A stretch of 64,000 nt of DNA from Methanomicrobiales archaeon HGW-Methanomicrobiales-3. GTDB lineage: Archaea > Halobacteriota > Methanomicrobia > Methanomicrobiales > Methanospirillaceae. The notes below the pieces were generated by a model. The model worked only from the letters and a program-made list of their open reading frames with translations, did not search any database and was not told the DNA's origin. A program made the translations under genes and the position numbers. Where the stretch lies: contig PGYK01000002.1 in NCBI GenBank assembly GCA_002839605.1, forward strand, positions 124,001 through 188,000, in the 5' to 3' direction. This document shows positions 19,255-28,284 of the stretch, piece by piece (position 1 is the stretch's first letter; each line of letters begins with the position of its first letter).

Positions 19255-20811
19255 ACGGTAAAATCAAAGAAGACCGAGACTCCGGTCACGACCGGGCAAC
19301 AGCTGGCGAGCATCGTCAAGGCGTGCCGGGACATCATGCGCAAGGACAAGGGCCTGAACGGGGACCTTGACCGGCTCCCGATGCTGACCTGGATCATGTT
19401 CCTGAAGTTTCTCGATGACATGGAGAAGATCCATGAGACCGAGGCACAACTGAAAGGAAAAACTTTCGTCCCTGCCATCGAGCCACCGTACCGCTGGCGT
19501 GACTGGGCAGAGAAGTCCGATGGCATCACGGGTGACGACCTGATCGCGTTTGTGGACCAGGACGAGGCAATGCGCCCGGATAGCACAAAGGGAAAGGGCC
19601 TGTTCAAGTACCTCGAATCCCTGCATGGAGAAAATGGAGGCGACCGTCGTGATGTGATCGCAACAGTCTTCCGGGGAACCGTGAACCGTATGATCAATGG
19701 GTACCTGCTCCGCGACGTTGTAAATAAGATCAATAACATTCACTTCACCTCTTCGGAAGAAATCCACACTCTTTCGCATCTCTATGAATCTATGCTGAAG
19801 GAGATGCGAGACGCGGCAGGAGATTCCGGCGAGTTCTATACCCCGCGTCCTGTTGTGCAGTTCATTGTCGAAGTCATCGACCCAAAGATCGGCGAAACGA
19901 TACTTGATCCAGCGTGCGGAACCGGTGGTTTCCTTGTCGAGACGTTCGAACATCTGAAGAAACAGGAGAAGACGACCAAGGATCACGAGCGTATCCAAAA
20001 AGGTTCGATTTTCGGCGGTGAAGCAAAGTCATTACCGTATCTCCTTGCGCAGATGAACCTCCTTCTCCACGGGCTTGAATCCCCGAAGATTGATCCGCAG
20101 AATTCTCTGCGGTTCCCTCTCCGTGAGATCGGTGATACTGAACGGGTGGACGTGATCGTGACGAATCCGCCGTTCGGAGGCGAGGAGGAGAAGGGAATTC
20201 TTGGGAATTTCCCGGAGGACAAACAGACCTCCGAGACAACGCTCCTATTCCTACAACTCATAATGAGGAAACTTAAGCGCAGTGCCTCCGGGAAGAAGGG
20301 CGGGCGTTGCGGGATGGTCGTACCGAATGGAATGCTCTTTGGCGATGGCATCGGTGCTCGAATAAAGGAAGATCTTCTCCGGGATTTTAACCTTCATACG
20401 ATCGTCCGGCTGCCGAAGGGAGTCTTTTCTCCCTACACTGATATCGAAACAAATCTTCTGTTCTTTGATCATGGCGATCCAACAAAAGAAATCTGGTATT
20501 ATCAGGTACCACTTCCCGAAGGACGAAAGACGTACACCAAAACGAAACCAATGAAGTTTGAAGAATACGCACCGGTGCTCGCATGGTGGAAGAATCGAGC
20601 CGAGAGCGAGCAGGCTTGGAAAGTTCCTGTCGATGCTGTTCTTGAAAACAATTTCAACCTCGATATCAAGAATCCGAATTCGGCAAAGATGGATGAGCAC
20701 CGCGAACCCGAAGAGATTGTGGTCGTGATTGTCGAGAAGGAACAGCGGATCATCACGCTGATGCAAGAGATCCAGATGGAGATAGGAAAGGGTCGGGGTA
20801 ATGCAGAGTAA
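19255..20811 (+). CDS. hsdM: Type I restriction-modification DNA methyltransferase M subunit
   Basis: GEFYTPRPVVQFIVEVIDPKIGETILDPACGTGGFLVETF; NPPFGG. Conserved N-terminus KSKKTETPVTTGQQLASIVKACRDIM lies in frame upstream of the first ATG (19336); candidate ACG start at 19255. Confidence 0.92.
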   Translation, partial: TVKSKKTETPVTTGQQLASIVKACRDIMRKDKGLNGDLDRLPMLTWIMFLKFLDDMEKIHETEAQLKGKTFVPAIEPPYRWRDWAEKSDGITGDDLIAFVDQDEAMRPDSTKGKGLFKYLESLHGENGGDRRDVIATVFRGTVNRMINGYLLRDVVNKINNIHFTSSEEIHTLSHLYESMLKEMRDAAGDSGEFYTPRPVVQFIVEVIDPKIGETILDPACGTGGFLVETFEHLKKQEKTTKDHERIQKGSIFGGEAKSLPYLLAQMNLLLHGLESPKIDPQNSLRFPLREIGDTERVDVIVTNPPFGGEEEKGILGNFPEDKQTSETTLLFLQLIMRKLKRSASGKKGGRCGMVVPNGMLFGDGIGARIKEDLLRDFNLHTIVRLPKGVFSPYTDIETNLLFFDHGDPTKEIWYYQVPLPEGRKTYTKTKPMKFEEYAPVLAWWKNRAESEQAWKVPVDAVLENNFNLDIKNPNSAKMDEHREPEEIVVVIVEKEQRIITLMQEIQMEIGKGRGNAE

Positions 20812-21970
20812 TGTCCCGAGGGTGAAACTCGGTGAGGTACTCACTCATCGAGGAGATTTCATCACCGTTAATGATTTGCAATTGTACAGACGTGTGACCG
20901 CACAACTCCATGCAAAGGGGATTATTCTCCGTGACGAGATTGACGGGTCACTAATCAAAACAAAGAAACAAAGGGTGTGTAGAGCGGGCGATTTTCTTGT
21001 TGCGGAGATTGATGCAAAACTTGGGGGTTTTGGGATAGTTCCCCCATATCTCGAAGGATCGATTGTCAGTTCTCACTATTTTCTATTCGAAATAGATGAA
21101 ACGAAACTTGAAAGAGAATATCTGGATTTTTTTATCAGGACTGAGGAGTTTCAGAAACAGATTACCGCACGAGGTTCAACAAATTATGCAGCGATCAGAC
21201 CTCCCGATGTTTTACAACTGGAAATTCCTCTTCCTTCGGTTAAAGAACAGCGGCGAATTGTTGCGACGCTTGAAAGGTTGTTTAATGATGTTAATGCGGC
21301 AAGAAAAGAGCGAGCCGCATCTATTAAAGAATTGGAAACACTCCAATCCCAAATAAAAAATACTGCATTTCCTAAACCTCACACAACGACTGTCGGAGAA
21401 TTTGTCAGATTCCAAACCGGTTATGCGTTCAAGAGTGAGTGGTTCAGTGAGGAAGGAATCCGATTAGTACGGAATGCAAACATAGGACATGGCAATATCG
21501 ATTGGTCTGACACAATGCGAATCCCTGAATCACTCCGAAAACAATTCGGAAATTTTGAACTTCGAATGGGGGATATCCTGGTCTCATTGGATCGTCCCAT
21601 TATCTCAACAGGTGTTAAAGTTGCAAAGGTATCAGAAGCTGATCTTCCCAGCCTTTTGTTACAGCGCGTTGCTCGGGCTCAATTCGACGAGAATAAGGTA
21701 GATGTAAATTATTTTTTCCACTGGCTGACGTCGCCGAATTTTATTACTGCAATCAATCCTGGTCGTAGCAGCGGAGTTCCGCATATCTCCCATAAAGAAA
21801 TTGAGAGGATTCCTTTTTCGCTACCACCATTCAAAGAGCAGCGCCGTATCGTCGCCCGTCTCGATCGATTGCAGGACAAGGTTGATGAGGTGAAACGGCT
21901 GCAGGCTGAGACAGAGCGGGAGATGGTGGCGCTGGTACCGGCGGTGCTGGCGAAGGCGTTTGGGAATTGA
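20801..21970 (+). CDS. hsdS: Type I restriction-modification specificity subunit
   Basis: Two target-recognition regions each followed by LPSVKEQRRIVATLERLF / LPPFKEQRRIVARLDRLQDKV. Confidence 0.93.
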   Translation: MQSNVPRVKLGEVLTHRGDFITVNDLQLYRRVTAQLHAKGIILRDEIDGSLIKTKKQRVCRAGDFLVAEIDAKLGGFGIVPPYLEGSIVSSHYFLFEIDETKLEREYLDFFIRTEEFQKQITARGSTNYAAIRPPDVLQLEIPLPSVKEQRRIVATLERLFNDVNAARKERAASIKELETLQSQIKNTAFPKPHTTTVGEFVRFQTGYAFKSEWFSEEGIRLVRNANIGHGNIDWSDTMRIPESLRKQFGNFELRMGDILVSLDRPIISTGVKVAKVSEADLPSLLLQRVARAQFDENKVDVNYFFHWLTSPNFITAINPGRSSGVPHISHKEIERIPFSLPPFKEQRRIVARLDRLQDKVDEVKRLQAETEREMVALVPAVLAKAFGN

Positions 21971-21977
21971 TATTTAA

Positions 21978-23615
21978 TTATTTAAGAAATTCACTTTCAA
22001 GAAAATCTAATAAATTGGCAGAACGGGTTAGAATTTCCCGATAAATGTCTTGATATCTCTTTTTACCGATTCCCCACTTTTTCGCCACCGATTCATACTC
22101 TCTACCTTTCCTATGGCTTGTTGATGTAGATTTTAAACTTTGAAGGTCCCTCAAAAATTGGATATGACTCTCAAAGTTTTTCACTCCTTTTTCGGATAGG
22201 AAGCGATAAAATTTAGAAATCCCTCTCTCGTCTTGTTCCTTCGATGATAATTGTTCTCCAAGTTTTGCTTCGTTTATTGAATCAATGATTACCTTGGTAA
22301 TCGCTAATACCAGTTCGTCAAATTCTGACTGACTTTCTTTGAGAGGAACACGAATTTTATTAAAGAAGTGACTATCGCTTTTACCGAGTGGAAGAAAAAG
22401 ATCCCACCCAAGTTTCTTCATCCACGATTCTTGGAATCTCTCGAATTTTCCTTTGAAAATGAGATCCTCCATTGAGGGGTCAGTCCATTCAGCTGCAAAA
22501 CCTCTTTTAAATGCAACCTCACTGAAGCCTCCATCCGGTTTTACGTTGAAACTTCTCCAATACCTTTGTTCAGATATTGAAAGATGCCCAAGATCTCCGA
22601 GCATTACAATAACGTATTTTTCATGATTATTATCTAACCTCAACGACCACAATCCCCCACAAAATAGATTCCCGTCGTGAATGGAATATTTTTCAGTATT
22701 TGCGTAATATTTTTCCAGTACTTCACGTTTAAAAAAAACTGGTGTTACATAATTTGGTTTTCCTTTGTTTTTTCCAAAAAAATTCGCCAATTTTTCTTCA
22801 TCACAGGAAAATAAAATTTCTTTTCCTTCTGAATCAACACCAATGATAAATTCCAGGTATTCATCGTGTTTGACCCCACACGGATCAAATGTCTCTGGAT
22901 CAAAATCATCCAAACCTGAAATTATTTTTTTTCCTAATAGTCTGCTAAAAATAACTGTATCATCACGTTTACGAGGATCGTCAGAAATACTAATTTCGCA
23001 AGTTACAAAATTTGTTTGTTTAATATCTCGAATAATCTCATCGCCAAGTTCTGAAAATTTTCCTGATAAAAACCGATCGACATTGAAGTACAAAACCAAA
23101 TTTGCGTTCTTTACAGCAAGGTATTCTTTAAGATATTTTGCATTGATCTGAATCAATTCATCAGAAATTCTGATAACATCCTCTTCTTCCCCATCATCGA
23201 GAATAATTATGAATTTCTTTTCATGTTCATCGAAATATAGGTTATATAAATGCCGAAATTCTTCAGACAGATCAAAAAATGCCTTTTTTATTCCATGAAA
23301 GTGCCGTTGGATCAGTATTGGTTCAATTCCATCCTCTCGTCCATATCGTAAATATTTGGCATCAGTCATCTTCCCTCGACCATAACTAATAATGTGCCCA
23401 GGGTAAAAGCTTGCAATATCGATTTCCCATTCATATTGTGATAAAATTTGTTCAGTTGAAGTTTTTGGGGCGATAGCTGAAAAAAGGAAGAAATCATCAT
23501 CAGTATCAGGGATTTTATCGTGTAAATAAAGGGGAATCCAGGCATCGGTTCCTAATTTTTCTTGAATGAATCGATACCAATCATTCATATGAGGATCAAT
23601 TTTTTGCATTGTCAT
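21978..23615 (-). CDS. Uncharacterised 545-aa protein in defence island
   Basis: Long clean ORF convergent with hsdS; C-terminal GREYESVAKKWGIGKKRYQDIYREIL looks HTH-like. Confidence 0.75.
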   Translation of the reverse strand: MTMQKIDPHMNDWYRFIQEKLGTDAWIPLYLHDKIPDTDDDFFLFSAIAPKTSTEQILSQYEWEIDIASFYPGHIISYGRGKMTDAKYLRYGREDGIEPILIQRHFHGIKKAFFDLSEEFRHLYNLYFDEHEKKFIIILDDGEEEDVIRISDELIQINAKYLKEYLAVKNANLVLYFNVDRFLSGKFSELGDEIIRDIKQTNFVTCEISISDDPRKRDDTVIFSRLLGKKIISGLDDFDPETFDPCGVKHDEYLEFIIGVDSEGKEILFSCDEEKLANFFGKNKGKPNYVTPVFFKREVLEKYYANTEKYSIHDGNLFCGGLWSLRLDNNHEKYVIVMLGDLGHLSISEQRYWRSFNVKPDGGFSEVAFKRGFAAEWTDPSMEDLIFKGKFERFQESWMKKLGWDLFLPLGKSDSHFFNKIRVPLKESQSEFDELVLAITKVIIDSINEAKLGEQLSSKEQDERGISKFYRFLSEKGVKNFESHIQFLRDLQSLKSTSTSHRKGREYESVAKKWGIGKKRYQDIYREILTRSANLLDFLESEFLK

Positions 23616-23717
23616 TCAACTCGCACTCGTGGCATTTTACTATTTTATGTCATATAACATATCATGCATTCTTATCTTGAAAATTAATTTGCCATTTCTT
23701 CATTAAAAAAAGGGGTT

Positions 23718-23864
23718 TTACCATCGGTGGCCAGACCACCAGAAACTCAGAGCAAAACCTCCAACGAGAACAAGCCATCCCGCAGGATTTCCTGCGACGA
23801 TGAAGAATGCACCAACAAGGATTGCTGCTGCCGGGCCGGTACCTGCACTCAAATTCGGAAACAT
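23718..23864 (-). CDS. 48-aa small hydrophobic membrane protein
   Basis: Minus strand: MFPNLSAGTGPAAAILVGAFFIVAGNPAGWLVLVGGFALSFWWSGHRW*, preceded by CAGGAGGTGAT Shine-Dalgarno. Confidence 0.65.
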   Translation of the reverse strand: MFPNLSAGTGPAAAILVGAFFIVAGNPAGWLVLVGGFALSFWWSGHRW

Positions 23865-23954
23865 ATTGGTATCACCTCCTGAGGGAGTATTTGTATCAAG
23901 GCGATATTTAACCCTGAATAAGTTATTTAGATAAAAAAACTAAATATGGTTTAA

Positions 23955-24707
23955 ATGACCCGGGCCTCACTCTTCAAACTCCGTGTTCACATTGTACCTG
24001 TCGGGTTTGAAATTGACCGGGTGATCGAGCCACTCATCCGGTTTAAGGCAGACAAGGTTTGGTTGATCATCGAAGAAAATATCGAGACCAGCGATGCGAA
24101 TTACCACTACCAGGAAATTAAACGCCGATTAAGCGAGATCGATATGAAATTCGATGAACGGAGATGCCAGTTCAGGGCTCTGTTCGAATTATTAAATGAA
24201 TACCGGATTATCATCGAGCAAGAACATGAACACGAGATTTTTATCAACGTCTCTACCGGAAACAAGATCGAGGCGATCGCCGGCATGATGGCGGCGATGA
24301 TGTTTCATTCTGATAAAATCAGCATAACTCCTTATTATGCGGTCCCGAAAAATTACGAAATAAAACCCAAAGAGGGCGAACAGTTTACCAGCGGTTACAA
24401 AGATGTAATCCAGTTGCCGAATTACAGAATTGAACGTCCGAAAGAACATCTCGTGGCCGCGCTGAAAATAATTAAAGAGAGCGGGATAGTAAGCAAGAAG
24501 GAGCTCATTGAGATATTTCTATCAAAGAAGCTGATCGTAATCGAGAAAATTAATCATTCTGAGTCTGCCAAGCATTCCCAGTTGAATAAGAAGTTTTTAG
24601 AACCCTTGAACGAGAAAAAATTCATCGAAATTGAAGGTAAGGGGAAAGCAGCCCGTATAAAAATCTCTATTGACGGAGAGAATATATTGAAGTTTTTACC
24701 GAAATAA
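23955..24707 (+). CDS. CARF-domain winged-helix regulator (HFX_2341/DUF6293-like, Csa3-related)
   Basis: VHIVPVGFEIDRVIEPLIRFKADKVWLI; FINVSTGNKIEAIAGMMAAMMF; wHTH-type C-terminus LKIIKESGIVSKKELIEIFL. Confidence 0.82.
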   Translation: MTRASLFKLRVHIVPVGFEIDRVIEPLIRFKADKVWLIIEENIETSDANYHYQEIKRRLSEIDMKFDERRCQFRALFELLNEYRIIIEQEHEHEIFINVSTGNKIEAIAGMMAAMMFHSDKISITPYYAVPKNYEIKPKEGEQFTSGYKDVIQLPNYRIERPKEHLVAALKIIKESGIVSKKELIEIFLSKKLIVIEKINHSESAKHSQLNKKFLEPLNEKKFIEIEGKGKAARIKISIDGENILKFLPK

Positions 24708-24709
24708 TC

Positions 24710-26008
24710 TTACAAATTTCCTAAAAAATCCATGAGGTCCGGTGCCCTCTGGGGGACAACAATGTTGTCCATGATATCCGGATTTTCCTGAATTGCGGCC
24801 TTTGTGTTGAGATATTTCTTTACCGATTTTGTCTCGCTGATTGTCTTCTTTGTCCGTTCCACTTCGAGATGCATCAGGGTGCTATTCAGGAACTGGTTAA
24901 CCGCGTTGTCCTTCAATAACGTAGAGTCTGAAATCGGCAATGACTGAGGATAATGATCAAGATTCAGGTAATAATAGGAATCAGGGTCGAAGATGCGGTG
25001 TTTGTGAAAAGTGTGAGCTTCAAGATAAGCGTCCTTAGTTGCGAAGTTATTTTTACTGGCCCGTTCTGCAAGTGCATCGTCATTGTATAAATTACCTAAA
25101 AATGGTCGCCATGGTTCCCGGTCGGTCCCTATGAAATCTGCCCCTAAAAATTGAGTTAGGATGTCGGAAGCTGCAGCTTTATTTTCTTGAACATGTGGCA
25201 GAAGTTCCTTTTTAATATGGGAGAAATATAGGGTAGCGTTGGAATTTCCCATAATCTTGTCAATGAGATGAATTATTGTTTTCAGTCGGGATGAATATGT
25301 ATCATTACAAGACTTGGCATCGAAGTCGATCCAGATATTAGTGTAACCCTGAGTTTTATAATGAGACAGGATCGCCTCTAGATTTTTCTTGGATAATTCA
25401 ATATGCAGGGGAGCAAAAATCGGCCGGTTATTGCGGTCCATTAGGATTTTGATGCTCTGATCGACAAAGGCAAGATACTGGGTTGTATTGATATCGTCCT
25501 TTTTTTCAAGCCGGACATCAGGACATAACACAAACGCCTTCGATGCTGAATGAATATAATCGAGCAGGCATATGTAGCTGTTTTCATCAAGACCCGGAAA
25601 TGTTTTTTTTGTCTCGCCGGAGCCTACTGAAAATTCTTTAAATGGATTTTTTGGGAAGACTAGGGATACCGTTGTCAATGCGGAATTCCACATGCGCTTT
25701 TTTATATTGAAAAAAGAGTCGAGACCGTGAACCCGGTCGGGGCCTGCCTCATTCAGCAGATGGTAGAGAGAATTCCAGCTGCGGATATCAGTGATAAATT
25801 TCTGGTATTCCAGGAATGGTTGTGCTATCATTCCGGAAACCGGAGAGACATCCTCAACGTTAATCCCGTTCCCGGCCAGAACCTTGAACGGTGTCTCTAT
25901 CTTCCGCCGGAGATGTTCAATCTCGATCTGTTTGATGTAATAATCGCCGTCTTTTGCGTGCGTGATCGGATCAATGGAAATATGGGGATCAAACTCACGC
26001 GCTGACAT
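24710..26008 (-). CDS. Uncharacterised 432-aa protein of three-gene cassette (possible alpha/beta-barrel)
   Basis: MSAREFDPHISIDPITHAKDGDYYIKQIEIEHLRRKIETPFKVLAGNG...; overlaps the start of the upstream gene by 14 bp. No confident family. Confidence 0.75.
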   Translation of the reverse strand: MSAREFDPHISIDPITHAKDGDYYIKQIEIEHLRRKIETPFKVLAGNGINVEDVSPVSGMIAQPFLEYQKFITDIRSWNSLYHLLNEAGPDRVHGLDSFFNIKKRMWNSALTTVSLVFPKNPFKEFSVGSGETKKTFPGLDENSYICLLDYIHSASKAFVLCPDVRLEKKDDINTTQYLAFVDQSIKILMDRNNRPIFAPLHIELSKKNLEAILSHYKTQGYTNIWIDFDAKSCNDTYSSRLKTIIHLIDKIMGNSNATLYFSHIKKELLPHVQENKAAASDILTQFLGADFIGTDREPWRPFLGNLYNDDALAERASKNNFATKDAYLEAHTFHKHRIFDPDSYYYLNLDHYPQSLPISDSTLLKDNAVNQFLNSTLMHLEVERTKKTISETKSVKKYLNTKAAIQENPDIMDNIVVPQRAPDLMDFLGNL

Positions 26009-26573
26009 GATAGTTCCTAATATATTCGATCGCAGGCATAAGGATTGTCCTCAAAATCTCGGGATCGATGCTGCACGGGCGTTGTTTTTCCCCGCTTATA
26101 AGCACATTCTCAATTTTCAGGAGAAATTCGAGTGCCTGGGCCGGGGTAATCTTCTGATCTTCACAACAGGCAACCTGAACAAATCCGATTGTTCCTTTCA
26201 CACGGGGTGCAAGGTTCCTGAAATGTTTTTTCGCAAACTTATTGGGGCGGCGGTCATCGAGAATCAGGAAGCGGAGTCTGCCCTGTGCATCCAGCATATA
26301 CCCGATACCGATTGCTTCATATTCCCCGTCATTGATATGACGCGGGTTTCTGCCAAAAAAGGGTTTGATGAGCTGATAATAGTCAAAATTGTACGTTGTA
26401 ACGCTGCGGGTAAAATCCCCGTCATTCGTGAGTCGTTCGGGTAACTCACCTAAGATTTTGTCACCGAGGAAGAAGGGATATGCCGAAAGAAACCGGAAAA
26501 GGATATCCTTGCGTTTGATATCACAGGCACAACAGCTGTAAAACGTTGAATCAGCGGCGACAGAATCTCTCAT
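25995..26573 (-). CDS. PIN-like nuclease domain protein
   Basis: Acidic residues spaced as in PIN folds: MRDSVAADSTFYSCCACDI...NDGEYEAIGIGYML...FLILDDRRPNKFAKKHF...GTIGFVQVA. Confidence 0.65.
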   Translation of the reverse strand: MRDSVAADSTFYSCCACDIKRKDILFRFLSAYPFFLGDKILGELPERLTNDGDFTRSVTTYNFDYYQLIKPFFGRNPRHINDGEYEAIGIGYMLDAQGRLRFLILDDRRPNKFAKKHFRNLAPRVKGTIGFVQVACCEDQKITPAQALEFLLKIENVLISGEKQRPCSIDPEILRTILMPAIEYIRNYHVSA

Positions 26574-26574
26574 T

Positions 26575-27150
26575 TCAGTTGCTCGCCATGAGGTCTTCGT
26601 ACCGCTCTGCGTCGATATATCCCTTCTTTACAAGATTATCTGCCAGTTTCTTTTTTGATTTCTGGATGCCGTCAAAAACGTTTGATTTTTTCTGATATTC
26701 GGGGTACGTATCATAAATGAGAAGAAGCAATTCTTCGGGACTGAGCTTGTCATAGAGTTCGCGGACCATCTTCATGGCTGCGAGGATCGGGCCCATCTGC
26801 GGATTTGCGGAACTTGCAGCATAGAGACGCTTGTACTCGGACCTGCCTTGGGTCGTCAGCTCTACATATCCCCCGGTAAGGGTATCATACCGTGCAGGTG
26901 GAATGTACGTCCAGCAGTTAATGAGGTAAAAGGGATTCCTGATAATCTGTTCAATCTCTTCTGAATACGGGCCCCGGTAATGAGAGATGAATCTCATGAA
27001 TTTCTTGATATCGGGATGGAAATTCCAGATGAAGAATGCTTCCTTTTCCAGATGGAGGATAGAGATTTTCTGGTCCTCGGCACCCAGAAGTAAGAGGATG
27101 AGATGTTCCAGCGCCCTGGACCTCGTGTCTGCTGCGTTTCTCTGTTGCAT
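26575..27150 (-). CDS. SocA/Panacea-like protein (putative antitoxin or adaptor)
   Basis: ISILHLEKEAFFIWNFHPDIKKFMRFISHYRGPYSEEIEQII...YDKLSPEELLLLIYDTYPEYQKKS; 1-bp gap to downstream PIN-like gene. Confidence 0.5.
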   Translation of the reverse strand: MQQRNAADTRSRALEHLILLLLGAEDQKISILHLEKEAFFIWNFHPDIKKFMRFISHYRGPYSEEIEQIIRNPFYLINCWTYIPPARYDTLTGGYVELTTQGRSEYKRLYAASSANPQMGPILAAMKMVRELYDKLSPEELLLLIYDTYPEYQKKSNVFDGIQKSKKKLADNLVKKGYIDAERYEDLMASN

Positions 27151-27354
27151 TCTTTATCATCACGAATTTTTCGTCGAATTCTAGTGAAATGTATCCATAT
27201 GGGTGTTTAAACAGTTTATCATAAACCCGGCACCGCATGGAGCGAAATTGATTTTTTCCTGTTTTACCAGTGGATCCGCTCCCTTCAGTAAAACCTAAGC
27301 CCCGCCTCCCACAGAGTACTATTCAGCCCAAGGGCCCAAGGGCGGGAGAAACGT

Positions 27355-27438
27355 ATGGCAGATTTCGTACAGAGTGCAAATGTCAAGAGTGCAGTCCGCA
27401 CCCTTGCAGAATCCATTGCGGATGTCGCGACGTACGGG
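27355..27438 (+). pseudogene. Truncated N-terminal copy of the 11719-12222 gene
   Basis: MADFVQSANVKSAVRTLAESIADVATYG aligns with MADFIQKTTVKTALRTLASPITDVAAFD; homology then stops. Confidence 0.75.
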
Positions 27439-27461
27439 CACGATCGTCCAGTTGGCATGTT

Positions 27462-27977
27462 TCACCCCATCCCCCACACCGCCTCCTCCACCGCCGCCAG
27501 CCTCTCCTGCACCCTCATGCACGCCTCCCGGTCCAGCACCGACTCCTCGACCCAGTACTCTATCCGGGTCTGAACCCTCCCGTCGTCCTCCATCCACGCG
27601 AGAACCGAGAGCTGCCAGACAAACACTCCCGCCATGATATACGGCAGGAACCTGGCTGCACTCTCATTTTTCCGGAACACCTCCATCGTCTTCTCCTGCT
27701 CCTGCTGCTCTTCTTCCATCATCGCGTGGTGGAGATTACCAAAATCGTCCGTTGCCGTTGCGCAGATCGCCCGCACCTTTGCGAGCATCTCCGCAGGCCC
27801 CCCCTCCCCGTCACGGAATGCCGATGAGATGATACAGGGCTCGCAGTTCCCGATCTGCCCGCCGGATTTTTTTGGATCCGGCGGACACTGGACCTCGACG
27901 TTCAGGAGCGTCACATCGTTACCCCTGATCAAATCCTCCCGGCCAGCATCAGTCAGAAGATCCACAAGCGGGCTCAT
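27462..27977 (-). CDS. Hypothetical protein with a C-terminal-half TM segment
   Basis: MSPLVDLLTDAGREDLIRGNDVTLLNVEVQCPP...ARFLPYIMAGVFVWQLSVLAWMEDDG; start overlaps the stop of the upstream small ORF. Confidence 0.7.
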   Translation of the reverse strand: MSPLVDLLTDAGREDLIRGNDVTLLNVEVQCPPDPKKSGGQIGNCEPCIISSAFRDGEGGPAEMLAKVRAICATATDDFGNLHHAMMEEEQQEQEKTMEVFRKNESAARFLPYIMAGVFVWQLSVLAWMEDDGRVQTRIEYWVEESVLDREACMRVQERLAAVEEAVWGMG

Positions 27978-28111
27978 CCGTCCACCCCCGGCTCCCGGCC
28001 GACAACGGGCCCTGCCCCGGCAGCCTGCCTGTCCATTTCGTGGATGTTCGCACCGCTATCCGGAATAATCCTGTACGCTTCGTTACCTTGTGTGTCGAAA
28101 ACTGGTCTCAT
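27974..28111 (-). CDS. 45-aa hypothetical protein
   Basis: MRPVFDTQGNEAYRIIPDSGANIHEMDRQAAGAGPVVGREPGVDG*; ATGA overlap with the next gene. Confidence 0.5.
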   Translation of the reverse strand: MRPVFDTQGNEAYRIIPDSGANIHEMDRQAAGAGPVVGREPGVDG

Positions 28112-28284
28112 GGTAAATTCTCCATCGTTTGATTGTGCCCTCGCATCCGTCCGGATTCCGGCCCGGCACTTGCGTCACATTGCATGCCATTTCCGGAATC
28201 TTTTTTCTGTACAATTTTCTCGTAAGAGATCCCGGAAAAAGGGTACATAGTGACGCAAGTGACGCAAAACCACTTTTTTCCGCT

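Noticed and set aside
24710-26008. Assigning the 432-aa protein to the tRNA-guanine transglycosylase/DpdA superfamily
   Set aside because: A barrel-like pattern is suggestive but no catalytic or zinc-site signature could be confirmed by eye.
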